From the NCBI RefSeq assembly GCF_000471905.2, contig NW_006499617.1, forward strand, positions 3,524,742-3,588,741: a stretch of DNA of 64,000 nt. The letters are read 5' to 3'. Numbering within the stretch: position 1 is the stretch's first letter; every line of letters starts with the position of its first letter. The notes below the pieces were generated by a model that ran no database searches, was not told the origin of the DNA, and saw nothing but the letters and a program-made list of their open reading frames with translations. This stretch comes from Amborella trichopoda (lineage: Eukaryota; Streptophyta; Magnoliopsida; Amborellales; Amborellaceae). The position numbers and the translations under genes are program-made. Below are positions 1-11,365 of this stretch, one piece after another.

Positions 1-973
1 AGATTTTCAAGAAGGAGCTTTCGATGCAAAACACTCAAGTACAAACAAATACTTGCAAGTTTCAATAATACTGCACAAGCAGACCCTGAGGATGAAGACT
101 CCTCCTAAACCCTACAGGTTCCCAACTAAACCAACTTAGAAAGATGTACGAGAGTGACATGAATGAAAAACTGAAGTGATTTCAATGAACCCTGGAAAAT
201 GTCGACCCTCCAAGATGGAATCTTGGCAAGAATCTTGAGGACTCTTCATGGATCCGTGAAGTAGAGGAGGAAAACTCCAAAGGTAAAAGACAATTTCATG
301 ATTTTCGAGTTCTCACGATCCCACAAGGGAATCCTTTCATCATCTTTGGGTAGAGCATAATAAAGAAAATTACCACCAAAAGGGCCACAAGTGGCAAAAC
401 TGTAGGGCCCATCCCTTTTGAAAATGCTGTTTCAATTTGATTGTTAAAATCATATATTTTCAAAACCTTTCTCCCTTTATAAAGGACTTCCTCCATCACT
501 ACAAGAGGGTAAACTGTTAGTCAATCTGGCCTCGTTCTTGGATCCAACATCCTACGCCTGTTATGAATGCTTAAAACTAGTCAGGCACTCCATGGTTGTA
601 TGAGTATAACTATCAACTACCACATATCGGAGATGGGTGAACCTCGCCAATGACGATATTGGCTAGTCTGCGTTTTTCTCTCAACTGGATCCCCTGAGGC
701 AAACTGAGGCAAGCTCATCCCCGTGTGTGCATACGATGACCCAGTAGCCGAAAAATCAGACAAAAACGGTAAAACTAGATGAGTTTGTAAATATTCATTT
801 TGAAAAGTGTGTGCAAAGAAAGTGTTTTACTATGCTTCGATGAATAAAATTGCACACTTATAGGGGCAAGCTTAGCAAACACCCCCCAACAAGGGCAATA
901 AAAAAAAATTATTTCAAACTTCCCATAACAGGGGCAAAAGTTGAGAAAGACCTCACAACAGGGGCAACAACAC
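1..973. other. Unassigned repeat-derived sequence
   Basis: No coding region is convincing here. The only open frames are short and lack any recognised domain. From about 860 to 970 the phrase AGGGGCAA recurs three times at 50-60 bp spacing (near 863, 931 and 958), so the right end is weakly repetitive. The stretch could be the interior of a decayed retroelement whose start lies outside the window. Confidence 0.4.
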
Positions 974-993
974 TTAATAATAATAATAATAAT

Positions 994-1045
<52 letters not shown>

Positions 1046-1052
1046 TAATAAT
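974..1052. repeat. (TAA)n microsatellite
   Basis: An almost pure TAA/AAT trinucleotide tract of about 75 bases with one TTA interruption near 993. It gives poly-Asn or poly-Ile frames on the two strands, which should not be read as proteins. Confidence 0.95.
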
Positions 1053-1065
1053 AGAAAACATTTTT

Positions 1066-1206
1066 ATGGGCTACACACCTAGTGTCGCCCAACCAAAACA
1101 TAATAATAAAGCAACTAAAAATAAAAGAATACTTTTTTTTTTTTTGAAATGGGCAACACGCCTGGTGTCACTAGCCTATGAGGGTGACACGCCGCGTGTT
1201 GTCCAA
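1066..1206. repeat. Short repeats around CACGCCTGGTGTC
   Basis: Three degenerate copies of a phrase of the form ACACGCCTRGTGTC occur near 1,073, 1,155 and 1,186. Each is partly palindromic (ACAC...GTGT), as in GACACGCCGCGTGTTGTC at 1,185. No function is assigned. Confidence 0.45.
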
Positions 1207-1321
1207 AAATGGTTTCCCAAAATTTTCCGCACTCAATTTTGAAGGTCTTTCTAGGGATCAAATTTGGTTTTGCCATGTGAACATTTTAATTAATTTTAAT
1301 TAATGTTCAAAAATTTCAAAC

Positions 1322-1672
1322 GCTTCTTGGTGGAATGAGCCTAAACTGCCAACTAGTTTTCCAAAAAATTAAAAAATTTTAAAAAAATTCAAAAAAATAA
1401 AATAAAATAATTTGCTCCATTGTGGCACGAGCTTAAACTGCCAACCAACTTTCCAAAAAATACTCCTCGGTGGCATGAGCCTAAACTACCAACCAACTTT
1501 CCAGAAAATTTCAAAAAGCTCAAAAAAATAAAAACGCTCCTCCGTCGTATGAGCCTAAATTGCCAACCGATTTCAAAATCTTTTGCTCCTCTATGGCATG
1601 AGTCTAAACTGCCAAGCAATTTTAGATAGGTTTTTTGCTCCACGGTTGCATGAGCCTAAACTGCCAACCAGG
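1322..1672. repeat. Minisatellite with core GCATGAGCCTAAACTGCCAA
   Basis: At least six degenerate copies of a unit whose core reads GGCATGAGCCTAAACTGCC, followed by CAACCAACTTTCC and A-rich filler, at irregular 55-95 bp spacing. The core resembles the reverse complement of the main satellite (GCATGACCCTAAACTGC), which suggests a distant relationship. Open frames of 69-84 codons on both strands come from the repetition and are not supported as genes. Confidence 0.7.
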
Positions 1673-1674
1673 AT

Positions 1675-1885
1675 TCAGATCGTCAAACTTGTGCCACGTT
1701 AAAAAATAAATCTAATACATCAAACTCGTGTGACTTTAAAAACCCGAGCTAAAACGTCAAACTCGTGCGACGTTAAAGAGTCGAGACAGGAAAAACATCA
1801 AACTCATACGACATTAAAGAGCCGAGATAGGAAAAAACGTCAAACTCGTGAGACGTTAAAGAGCTAAGACAGGTAACGTCTAGTG
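1675..1885. repeat. ~40-bp minisatellite, core CAAACTCGTGCGACGTTAAA
   Basis: About five tandem units beginning CGTCAAACTCGTGCGACGTTAAA-like and followed by GAGCCGAGACAGGAAAAA-like filler. A further copy lies at about 2,040-2,075. Units differ at several positions, so the array is old. The core shape (GTGCGACsTTAAA) echoes the GTGCAACYTTAAA phrases found in the main satellite. Confidence 0.7.
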
Positions 1886-1909
1886 CCGTATGGCATAAAA
1901 TTTCAGATG

Positions 1910-2292
1910 TGTTTAGGGCACAACCACCCTGTTCAATGTGTTCAGGGCACAACCACCCTGTTCATGTGTTCAGGGCACAACCACCCTGTTCACACGTATA
2001 ACCTCGTATGATGCTAAAGGTCGGGTATATCCAGTTCAACGTCAAACTCGTGCGATGTAAAAGAGCCGAGGCAGGTAAAGTCTAGCCTCGTACGACGTAA
2101 AATTTTGGATGTGTTCAGGGCACAACCACCCAGCTCAATGTGTTCCGGGCATAAACACCCTGTTCACAGGTCTAGCCCCGTATGGCGTAAAATTTTCGGA
2201 TGCATTCAGGGCACAACCACCATCTTCAATGTTGTTTAGGGCACAACCACCCTGTTCAACGTGTTCAAGGCACAACCACCTTGTTCAAACGT
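1910..2292. repeat. Minisatellite, core TTCAGGGCACAACCACCCTG
   Basis: Around eight copies of a 25-30 bp unit, GTGTTCAGGGCACAACCACCCTGTTC-like, in two blocks (about 1,910-2,000 and 2,108-2,292) separated by units of the neighbouring CGTCAAACTCGTG family. GGG(C)ACAACCACCC is a short inverted repeat within each unit. Two repeat families are therefore interleaved. Confidence 0.75.
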
Positions 2293-2321
2293 CTATCCTT
2301 GTACGAAGTAAAAGGGTCAGG

Positions 2322-2376
2322 TGTATGGTCCATAGTTGCACGACCCTAAACTGCTTAGAGGGCTCAATAGTTGCTG
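2322..2376 (-). repeat. Isolated unit related to the main satellite
   Basis: GGTCCATAGTTGCACGACCC followed by TAAACTGCTTAGAG closely matches the reverse complement of the satellite at 14-37 kb (GGTCCATACTGCATGACCC, then TAAACTGCTCAG). It lies at the right end of the minisatellite zone and ties that zone to the satellite family. Confidence 0.6.
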
Positions 2377-2916
2377 GAGTCAAAACTGCTAACCTGCTTT
2401 GTTTTTCAAAATATCTTTCTCTCTTCAAAATTTTCATTATGGGTCTATGATTTCAAAAACTTTAGTTTCTTTGTTAAAATCATAACCTGTCCCTGCTCCG
2501 GTTCTATTTCAAATCTCCTCCTAGTTTCAAAATTTCTAAAACATTTTCTAAAATGAAGGACCTTGGACACTCGTATATGATGAATACCGTGTTTGCCGTG
2601 TTTACCGTGTTGTTGCCTCATCTCTCTCTTCGGATTTAGCCAGACAATTCTCTTCCTATAGAAAGCTTTTCCTATAGACAGCCTTAGGAAAACCATAAGA
2701 AAATCAAAGAAAATGAAAGGATTAAAAATTTCAAAAGGTAAAACCCTTAAATTTAAGTGACATGGCTATAAAATCTACCTCGAGTTTCAAGCTTGCGAAC
2801 TCGCAGCCGAAAACCCTCGGATGAAAATGCCTTAGGTGGGTAAGCTTGGGAGCGCAATGACTTAGAGGGATAGTTGATGTGCCTTCTGCCCCATGACGTC
2901 AACACAAAATTTAAAA
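2377..2916. other. Unassigned AT-rich stretch
   Basis: No credible gene. The region contains pyrimidine-rich patches and a short triple repetition of CCGTGTTTRCCGTG near 2,587-2,612. It probably continues the retroelement 3' region that lies between the minisatellites and the following LTR-like sequence. Confidence 0.3.
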
Positions 2917-4085
2917 TGTCTACTTTATCTTTGAATTTCGCCTTCCCCTCGAAGGACAGGGAACGCCAAAGTGTCTACTTCTTTGCCACTCTGCTGTCCC
3001 ACGAAGGACATGGAGTGCCAAAGAGGGGCAACTAGAGACACCCCTTTTAAATCTGGCAAATTTTGTGGTTTTCTTGGAACTTTAGGATCACATTGACGTA
3101 GTGAACCCAAAATCCATAGGTCATACAAATTACCCTTGGACCCAGAACCATTCTACCAGCCCAGAAACCCTGTTACACCCTGTTTGAGCCCTGATTCTTG
3201 TAAATTCCCTGTTTCAACAAAAACATCATTAAAAAGAGTAACAAAATTCATTTTGACCCAAATTTTCTCCGAGAGCTTCAGAGAGGCTGAGGAACACATC
3301 AGAGTGAAAAAACTCGATTTTGACAAAATTTGGTTTGTGCGGCACTACTTATGCCGCCCAAATCCGTGAACCTCCAAAACATATTTTGATTGGGTGAATA
3401 CGTGGGTTGCAGGAGATATTCCCCCCAAGATAATTTCCCTATTTTGAGGATCTCTTGGGGACCATTTTAAGGGGAGATTGGAGAGAGAAAGAGAGGAGGA
3501 ACTGATGGAGAAAAAAAGAAGAAAAGAAAACGCAAAGAGAACACAGGAGAGAGGGAGAGAAACCTGAGAGAGATGAAAAACTTGGCAGAAAGAAAAAGAC
3601 AATACAGAGAGAGAAAACCCTAGAATTTAAGTGAGAAAACCTTAGCCTCCTGAGAGAGACCCAGATCTATCCTTAGGATAAAACCCTAATCCAAGAGATT
3701 GGCTGGCTAATATCTGGATCAGAGAGACATGAGAGGAACCAGTTCTGATACGGGTGAGCCCTCAAGGGCTCTAGAGTCCCGGGCCATCCGGCCTAGTCAG
3801 ATACTCATTCTCTTTTCATTTCTTCCTTATTTTATTTTATTTATTTGTTTTGATATGATTTTTATTTGTTTTGATTAAAAAATAGCATTTTAAATTGCTT
3901 TAGATCATGCTTGCTTTGCCACAGATCTTATAGTAGATCTGCTCTTTCTGGGCAGATCTGATCTCAGATGAATTCGATTATTCCCACTTTCTCTACCATT
4001 TCGTTATATTTCATATTTATCAATTTAAAGTGTCTGATTTGAGTGATCTTCGAGGATAGATCACTTCAATTTTGTGCTGTAAACA
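2917..4085 (+). mobile_element. Possible LTR of the D type (D2)
   Basis: The right part resembles LTR D at 7,671-8,891: a C-run after an AT-rich box (GATATTCCCCCC near 3,415, against AAATATCCCCCC in D), a segment of the form TCCCGGG(CC) near 3,777, a long AT-rich tract, then an end reading GTAAACA at 4,079-4,085, as D does. A start at TGTCTAC (2,917) is a guess from the expected length. No primer site follows. The purine-rich tract at 3,476-3,620 is part of it. Confidence 0.3.
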
Positions 4086-4109
4086 ATTCTAGGGACTTCA
4101 AAACAATAC

Positions 4110-7085
4110 CAGACCACCGCTGTTGGATCCAAAACGTGGAAGAACCCCTAGGGACCAAATTTGGGATCAATCGGACCTCTTAAGTACATTCTGGGCCCAA
4201 ATTACCTCTAAAGGACAAAGTCGTATGCTATTACGGTGGGACCTCACCAAAATCAGTCCCCAATCATGGAGATCGATATCTTCACTCATAGAGATGACCT
4301 ATAAACACCCACACGGTGCTTGATTGAATTCGGATTAAGCTCAAATTTTGACCCAACATAGGTCTCGACGACCCGGTCATTTTGATAAATGGCACACATC
4401 GTCACATGACCTAGAATCAATATTTTTCTAGAGAGAGATGAGCATGAAACCATAAAAAATAGAGCTTTTGAAGAAAAGGGCGTCTCGAACTTCGTGACGC
4501 AATAAACTCAAGAACTGTACATTGGATCATCGAAAGGATAGGCCCGATCGAACCGTATCACTAAGGGCTACAAACTGGTATAAGTGTTGCATTCAATCCA
4601 AGGTCAGATAAACCATGAAATTCAAGGAAGAAGAAAATAAAAGGCCGTCCGGTTGCCGGAATCTCTTTTTCTGGTGTTCTCTCGAAAACGGAAAGTACTT
4701 CAAGCAAAGACTAAAATGGATAAAGTTGGTGCAAAACGACTGTGGAAGTCTCCTCTTTAATTTTCAATCAAAATAAAAACTTGAAACACCATAGATGGCA
4801 TTACAGTGATGGCCAAAAGCTCACGATCTAGCCAAATTTCCACCGCCTAAGAAAGAGTTTACCGCAAGATGATCAAAAGACGCCAAAATCTTCAGAATCA
4901 AACAAGCATCAAGACTACGATGATCGATCGTCTCAAAACACCGTCACAAGCATCCGAAAAAGCTTCCAAGATCTGGTAATGGTAAAAGGCCCCTCAGTGA
5001 AGGATGGTTTCGTCATTGGCACAAAAAGTTTAAGGGGCATTTTGGTTTTCATTCTATAATTCGAGATTTTATTGTAATTTTTTTTAATTGTAATTAGGTT
5101 CAGTTTTGTGCATCCACCTCTACTTTGTGGATGCTCTATTGGGCAATTGTAAAAAAGCAGATCATTCTTTAATGAAATAGAGGCATTAATCTCATTTCTA
5201 CTTGTCTTTAGCTCCTAAATCTTTGATCTAGTGCTAAAGAGAGAGAAAAATTTTCAAAGAGAGAAACTACCCCTAGCCTTTGTTAATCGCGTGGCTCAAA
5301 ACACTCTCTCCCTCTTCTTTCTTTATTCTCTCTCTTCATTTGTTACTTGCTTCGCACAGTAACCCGCGTCAGTAGAAAACACATGGTCGTGTCTCTCTCC
5401 CCTCGCATCCCTAGCGCAGACGCAGCAAGCCTAAGATACCGTATAGCACCCTGCTATCCGATATACGCTCAGCCCCATATTTCTCAAAGTCAACCCAAGG
5501 ATTCCAATCCTCAGATCATCGCTCTAGCTTCCTCTCCGTACATTCGAGTTGAGTCGTGAGAGATGCAAACACTCTCTCCTCAGTCACTCGGGAGGAGTCT
5601 TCCTAAGCTGATAATTCAAGAGGTTTCTAATCCTTCGATTACTCTGATCACCTGTGCGCACAACGTTCGTGTGGAGAAGGGAATCTTTATTATCTCTCTC
5701 TATTATCCCCTCCTTTCATCAGCCATCCCTCATTCGAGTGAGCCACTATAGCGGAGTACAACCACGTCCACATTGTAGCTTTCAAAGAGAGAGAACAAAG
5801 CAGCGAGTTGAAAAGCTTGAGGAGAGTCTGTGATCAAATTGCACTGGCTGGAGGACTTCGTAATTGTTCTAAGAGGGCAAACTGCCCGGGTGTGTCCCAA
5901 ACCCCAAAACGACGAGGTAAGCGGCGAAATGGCCCTTGTCATAAAATTTCTCTCTTTGTTGGTTCCTATCCATTCACATAGGAGAGTACACGCCCAACAC
6001 ATGCAGACCCTTTGCGGTTGTTAAAGAGAGGATTTTTCTCACTGTCCACGTGAAGAAAAATCAGGTCTGACCACCCAGTACCCTTTCTGTTCTAACATTG
6101 AGTGGTCTCTCTCTTCTCTCTTTTCTTCCTCTTCCGTCTCTCTTAGTCATCTCTTTTCTCACACTTTGATTACTCTTTAAGAGGTTCTGAGGCATGTTTC
6201 ATCCAGTTTAAAATGCGGTGTCAATCGACCTTGTGATTCCTTAAGAGTACCTCCTCTTTTCTCTCTCTTTTTGCACCACTTCCTTCATCACTTCTAACCT
6301 CTCTTCTCTCATTCAAGTCACTCTTATGTGGCTCTTTCGAAGCGTGTTTTGTCCGGTTTTAAAATGGACGTGTAGCGACCTTGTGAATCCTTCGAGGTAT
6401 TTAGGCCTCGTGCTAGTACCCTTTCTGTTGCCTCTGATAATACCTCCTAGCAGAGGTGATGCTATAAGGATGTCTAATTATTGAGTGACCTCTTTCTATT
6501 CCTCTTTCTCATCTTCATTTTTCTTATCTTATACTCTTATCTCTTCTTCTTCTTCTTCTTCTTGAATTCTTGTACTCTCAACCCCCAAACGCTAGCTAAA
6601 CTTCTTTACCCCCAAACCCCCCTCAATATCTCACAACTCTCTCAAATCTTCATAAAAGGACAAGCCAAGGATCGTCATTCCAAGCCATCAAAGAAGTGGG
6701 TACGTGAAAGCTAAGTGTAACCGCAAGGGAGCCAGAATCAAACTGAGCTAAGAGGTTAGGGGGCTTTCCAAAGGTGATCTAAGAAGGCTCAATGCCCAGG
6801 CGTGTCCTGACCCCATCAATTGTGTTAGGTCTTACCTCATGCACCTTTTTCTTTTGCTGGTTTGAACCGCACTTATTGCACCTTCCAACCCTTATCCTGC
6901 ACTAGCATCACCCACATACGAACAGGCGCGTGAACCAAAAAGGAGGGGCGCAGGGCGACACACGCCTCTTCTTCTTCCTCTCCTCCACCCCTCAGGAAGA
7001 GAAGGGAGAGGCACTGCTATTTTCTAGGAAAGTGTTTTCCCTCCTGCGAAAATCTAGGGCCAACTAAAGGGATCAACCAAGTTCT
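4110..7085 (+). mobile_element. Ogre-like long LTR, family F (solo or 3' LTR)
   Basis: This stretch follows the same plan as LTR C at 43,069-46,357. A segment TTTTGATAAATGGCAC near 4,390 matches TTTTGATATGTGGCAC near 43,579. A TATA-like box and AT-rich leader lie near 5,055, followed by pyrimidine-rich DNA, then a block with TTCTAAGAGGGCAAACTGCC near 5,868 and a second with TGATCTAAGAAGGC near 6,776, like TGATCTAAGAGGGC in C. Positions 5,545-6,064 are strongly similar to the reverse complement of 42,590-43,050. No primer site follows, so this would be a 3' or solo LTR. Both ends are estimated. Confidence 0.5.
5053..5061 (+). promoter_or_regulatory. TATA-like box of LTR F
   Basis: TCTATAATT lies upstream of a T-rich leader and of the pyrimidine-rich segment, the same place where LTRs A and C carry their TATA boxes. 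The match to TATAWAW is imperfect. Confidence 0.3.
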
Positions 7086-7670
7086 ACTTATGTGTGGAGT
7101 TTCTTTGAGGCTGAGGATTATGGAGGGGCACTCACAATTAAAGTTACATGAATCCCAACCACCCCGGCTCTCAAGGCTATGTGCCCCTCACGACTTTAAC
7201 GCCAAATTTTGGGGGCTTTCAAAATTATTTTTTGCTTTCTCAGGCTTCTCCAATCTACTGTGTGCAAGCAATGTGTAAAAGAGCATGCAAGTGTAGTGTG
7301 TGAAGATAGTGAAAAAACTTATTCAAGAAAAGAACAAAATAAAAGAAATGTGAATACTTGGTATGTTCGTGTCAAGTAGGGTGTGCTTTTAAGTCGAAAT
7401 TAATCAATCGAGAGCACAATTAAGGTGCAAGGATAGGTAATCCTCAAGAAAGTATACAGTAGGGCACAATCTATGCCTATTTGAGTTCGCTCCGAGTCGA
7501 GGGTGACCCTATATGGGCACAATTAGAGGAGGGTGTAAGCATATTTAGAGGAGGGAGTAGGCACCCCAAGATTTTTCCTCCTTTTTTTTGTTATTATTTG
7601 TAGGTTTTGTGCAAATTTAGTCTAATCATGAGAAAAATGAGCATGTTATTGATCAACCAAAATTCATACA
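7086..7670. other. Unassigned spacer
   Basis: No coding sequence or clear repeat is visible, apart from two short near-copies of ATTTAGAGGAGGG-like sequence (about 7,524 and 7,550). It separates LTR-like region F from LTR D. Confidence 0.3.
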
Positions 7671-8891
7671 TGTAGACACCCACTCAAAATTCTAGATAAG
7701 GAAACTCTTAAAAACCTCGATTCTGAGCCCAAAGGACCACATAAACTTTAGTAGACCATAGACAATATAGACCCAATATAAATGTTCCAAAACTACCTAA
7801 AACCTATTCCAATCTACTTAGACCCCTAGAGCTTTTCATTGGTCCAAGAATCACCTGCATCGGACCTATGGATAAAAGGATCCAAAAAATGACTAATAGG
7901 TCCCTGTCTAATGGGCCCGGGGTAACCCGCTCGACACGGGGCACGTCGGGCAGCCCAACATGGGGCCTATCAGGCAGGTCCCCCCGACACACGGCATGTC
8001 AGGCATGCCCCCAAAGCCCGTCATGGGCTCAGTTTGGCCCAATGATGCAGTAAAAATGCGTTATCTCGATGATCAAGCCAAAAAATTCAAGATAAACTTG
8101 AAACATTCTAGAAAATATTCAAAAAAATAAAAAAAAATCACAAATTGACTCCTATAAATATCCCCCCTCCAGAACCAAAAACGGAGGTGAAGAAAATTTT
8201 GAGAAATTATGGAAATTGGAAAACTATCACAAAAATAGCCTAGAAAATACCAAAAAATAGGTAAACTCCATAGAAAATTCCAAAAAAATTAGGACAAATC
8301 CCATAAACTCCCAAGAAATGCCAGTAAATTCAAAATTAAGATTTAAGCTTAGGAACTTCTAAAAACATTAGAAAACTAGGGAAAACCCTTCCTCAATGCT
8401 CAGAAAAGCGTTGGTAGACACTACAAAAAATTCTCGAGTCATTCCCCTAGCCTCAGGAACCTTAGATCTAGGTAAAAATACCTTAGATATATTGATTCCA
8501 ACAATCATAGGCTTCTAAAAGGAGATGGTGGTGCAAATCAGAAGCACAAACTGATCCTAGCCCGAAACTCTAGGTTCCGGGTCCCCCGAGGTAAGTTCCC
8601 TTCCTTTCTTCAATTTTAGTTAATTTTCCCATCGAATTATGTTTATTTTCTTTATTTTCTATTATTTCTTGTTTTATAATATTTTTAAAAAGTTTTTAAT
8701 GTAAAATACACAGATCTGGAAGCTAGCGCTACCAATGGACCCAAGAAAGGATCAAATTAGAATAAATCTATACCATTATTGAGCCCATAATTTGAGCGGC
8801 CCCACTCTCTATTTTTCACAAAATTAAATAATTTTTTGCTAATATTTGAGCATATCTCATCCAGAGATCGGCCCGGATCGGAGCGTAAACA
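7671..8891 (+). mobile_element. 5' LTR of a Ty3/gypsy element (LTR D)
   Basis: The start TGTAGACACCC is typical of Tat-type LTRs and the end GTAAACA gives TG...CA termini over 1,221 bp. A TATA box (TATAAATA, 8,153-8,160) and a primer site (8,895-8,912) are correctly ordered, which makes this a 5' LTR on the plus strand. The element body after the primer site is only about 640 bp before LTR A starts at 9,551, so the element is interrupted or truncated. Short open frames inside have no domain. Confidence 0.75.
8153..8160 (+). promoter_or_regulatory. TATA box of LTR D
   Basis: TATAAATA followed by a C-run, 480 bp into the LTR, as expected for the U3/R boundary of a pol II LTR promoter. Confidence 0.65.
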
Positions 8892-8894
8892 GTT

Positions 8895-8912
8895 TAGCGC
8901 CCATTGTGGGGC
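8895..8912 (+). other. tRNA primer binding site of element D
   Basis: TAGCGCCCATTGTGGGGC starts 3 bp after the LTR end. It matches the GGCGCCCA...GTGGGGC form common in plant Tat elements, with one G-to-A change at position 2. It fixes the plus-strand orientation and marks where minus-strand DNA synthesis would start. Confidence 0.75.
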
Positions 8913-9550
8913 ATCTTAAGCTTTTAAATCTGTGTTTTCTGCGTTAAAACAAAAACAAAAAAACAAAAAAAAATTAAAAAATTTACAGTTCTTTTTTTTA
9001 AAAAAAGGGACACAAAAACACAAAAAAACATCACGAGACCCAGGAATTTCGATTCGGGGTTCACTGCTTTACTCGACCGCCCCATGTTGTGCACCCCGAC
9101 ATTCCTCGTGTCGTGCACAGTTGCCCGACACTCCCCATGTCTTGCAGCAGACTACTGCTTAGAAATATTTCTGGCAGCCTGTTGTCAATTTTCCCACCAG
9201 TTCTGGTGATTTTGGTGTGCTTAGTCTCCTTGTTTTTTCCTTTTTTAAAATCAGAAAAAAAAAATATATTTAAGAAACATTCCAAAAAAAATAGATTTGA
9301 AAAAGAGATATTCTTTCTTAAGCTAGATTTCATCATCTCTATCTTTTTTAAATTTATTTCTATCTTTTAACCCATAGTTTTCTTTTCATATTAATATTTA
9401 TATCTTTAGATTTATTGTCATCGCTTTTGAGCATATTTATCTCTTTATATTTATTCTCTTCTCTTTGGAGCATATTTATCTCTTTAAATACATCTCCATC
9501 TCTTTAGAGCATATTTTTCTCTTTAGGTTCATTTCATCTCTTTAGATCAT
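8913..9550 (+). other. Leader of element D, AT-rich, with short repeats
   Basis: This lies downstream of the primer site. It is A-rich then T-rich and has no gag-like frame. From about 9,370 to 9,550 a degenerate unit around TTTATCTCTTTAGAGCATAT repeats about five times at 35-45 bp. The stretch ends exactly where LTR A begins. Confidence 0.5.
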
Positions 9551-10329
9551 TGGTTAGGTGCCTCGATATCGCCCTCTAGATCCCTGGAGGATTGGGCAGC
9601 ACACGTCTCTGGTTTCGGGAGAGACTCGGGACGTTTGAGAGAATGCTCTCTCAGGAACCTCGTTCGAAAATGGGGGCAGGTGTGAGAGAGGAATTTAAAG
9701 GTGGGTTCGGGACTTACTCGGGCGGACTCGTGTAGACGTCCTCTTAGATCACGAAGAAAGCCCCCCAGTAATGAAACTAGTTCGGAATCACTTCCCTTGG
9801 CTTGTATTCTTCTTATTTTCTGCTTTCCTACAATCACACACATGTATGGCAAAGGTTATGGGACAGGTGGGTCCGACCTCACCCTTTTCCTCTTTGATGA
9901 TCATACGCAAGCATGCGTATTCAAAAAGAAGAAAGAAAAATGGGGAGAGAGAAGAATTCAACCAAGCTAGAAGATAAGAGTAGTGACTAGGCTGGTGGAT
10001 AATTGGAGTAACGTGGTAGCGAAACGGGCTCGGTAACTGAGACTGGCTCATGGGATTGCTACTAGACGTTGTTGCCAATATCGACTAGCTAAGCATGATG
10101 GTCGGTCTGTCTGGCAGTAAAGCGGGCCAAACAAATGTGGCACAACAACATTACGGCTAGATGACAGGACGACCATGAGATGCTGACCTCAATCCCTCGT
10201 GGTCGAATGAAAGTGTAGCAGATGAATGATTAAAGAGAAGAAGGGAATGGGCGGAAGGAGAGAAAAGAAGGAAGAGAAGAGGAAGAAGAAGGAAGAGGAG
10301 ATGCAGTTAGCGCTAGACATTGCCGACTG

Positions 10330-11010
10330 TTTCAGGAGATGAGAGAGAGAAGAAGCAGTCGGTGTTAGGCTTCGTCGACTGTGTCAGATGAGAAGAGAGG
10401 AAGAAAACCAACTGACGCTAAGTTTCGCTAACTAACAAAAGAAGAGAGGGAAAACCAGTCGACGCTAGGTATCGCCAACTGACAGAAGAGGAGAGAGAAG
10501 ACCAACTGGCACCAAATCTCGTCGACTGATAGCAGAAGAACGAGAAGACCAACCAGTTAGGTCTCACCGAGTGACAGAAGAAGAGACAGAAGACCAATCG
10601 ACACTAAGTCTCGCTAACTAATAGAAGAAGAGAGACAAGACCAACTGGCAACAAGTCTCACCGACTGATAGAAAAAGAAAGAGAAGACCAATCGGTGCTA
10701 GGTCTCACCGACTGATAGAAGAGAAGTGAGAAGACCAACCAGCGCTAGGTCTCACTGACTAATAGAAGTAGAGAGAGAGGACCAACTGACACTAGGTCTC
10801 ACCGACTGATAGAAGAAGAGAGAGGAGGCTAACTGGCTCTATGCGTCGCCAGTTCATAAAAGAATATAGAAAAGACCAATTGGCACTAGATCTCGTCAAT
10901 TGACAAAAGAAGATAAAGAAAACCAACTGGCACTAGGTCTCACCAGTTAGCAAAAGAAGATAGAGAAGACCAATCGACACTAGATCTCGTCAGTTGATAG
11001 AAGAAGATAG
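10330..11010 (-). repeat. ~47-bp minisatellite in the U5 of LTR A
   Basis: About 14 tandem units of AGACCAACTGGCACTAGGTC, TCACCGACTGATAGAAGAAG and purine filler. Some units are palindromic around the central CTAGGTCT: AACTGG...CCAGTT near 10,925, CAATTG...CAATTG near 10,878, and ATCGGTG...CACCGACT near 10,692. It occupies the same place as the hairpin array of LTR C at 44,900-45,500 but has an unrelated sequence. Confidence 0.8.
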
Positions 11011-11215
11011 AGACGAGAAGAGAAGAAAAGATGAGAGAGAAGGAGATAGACACAAAGAGAGAGAAAGAGTGGGAGAACGAGAGAGAGAAGAGAGAGAGAA
11101 GAGAGAAAAAGAGAGAGGAGAGAGAGAGAAGAGAGAGAAAGAGAGAGAAGAGAGAAGAAGAGAGAAAGAGAGAGAAGAGAGAGCAAGAGAAAAGAGAGAG
11201 GGGAGGAGAGAGAAA
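11010..11215 (-). repeat. (GA)n purine tract of LTR A
   Basis: GAGAGA/GAAAGAGAG low-complexity tract; it reads as a pyrimidine tract on the LTR sense strand, directly downstream of the presumed transcription start. Long Arg/Glu-rich or Leu/Ser-rich frames here are artefacts of composition. Confidence 0.9.
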
Positions 11216-11299
11216 GTTTCTTTCTCGAAGGGTACTGACCCTTTCCTTCTCTCTCCTCTCTCTCCAAGACGTACTCACAAGCTCAAGAAAGGAATCGAA

Positions 11300-11308
11300 A
11301 ATTTTATT
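11300..11308 (-). promoter_or_regulatory. Polyadenylation-like signal in LTR A
   Basis: AATAAAATT on the minus strand, about 60 bp downstream of the TATA box. LTR C has AATAAAATT at the matching place (44,402-44,410). It would lie in R and could serve the 3' end of the element transcript. Confidence 0.4.
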
Positions 11309-11365
11309 CAATCTTTCAAGAATCAACTGAAAATCGAGGGGTCTTATTTACAATGAGGCAGTGCT

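Noticed and set aside
850..1242. 130- and 108-codon frames over the TAA tract
   Set aside because: Poly-Asn and poly-Ile come from the microsatellite. No domain and no sense on either side.
10940..11356. Arg/Glu-rich and Leu/Ser-rich frames on both strands
   Set aside because: Frames open on both strands over a GA tract reflect composition only, inside an LTR.
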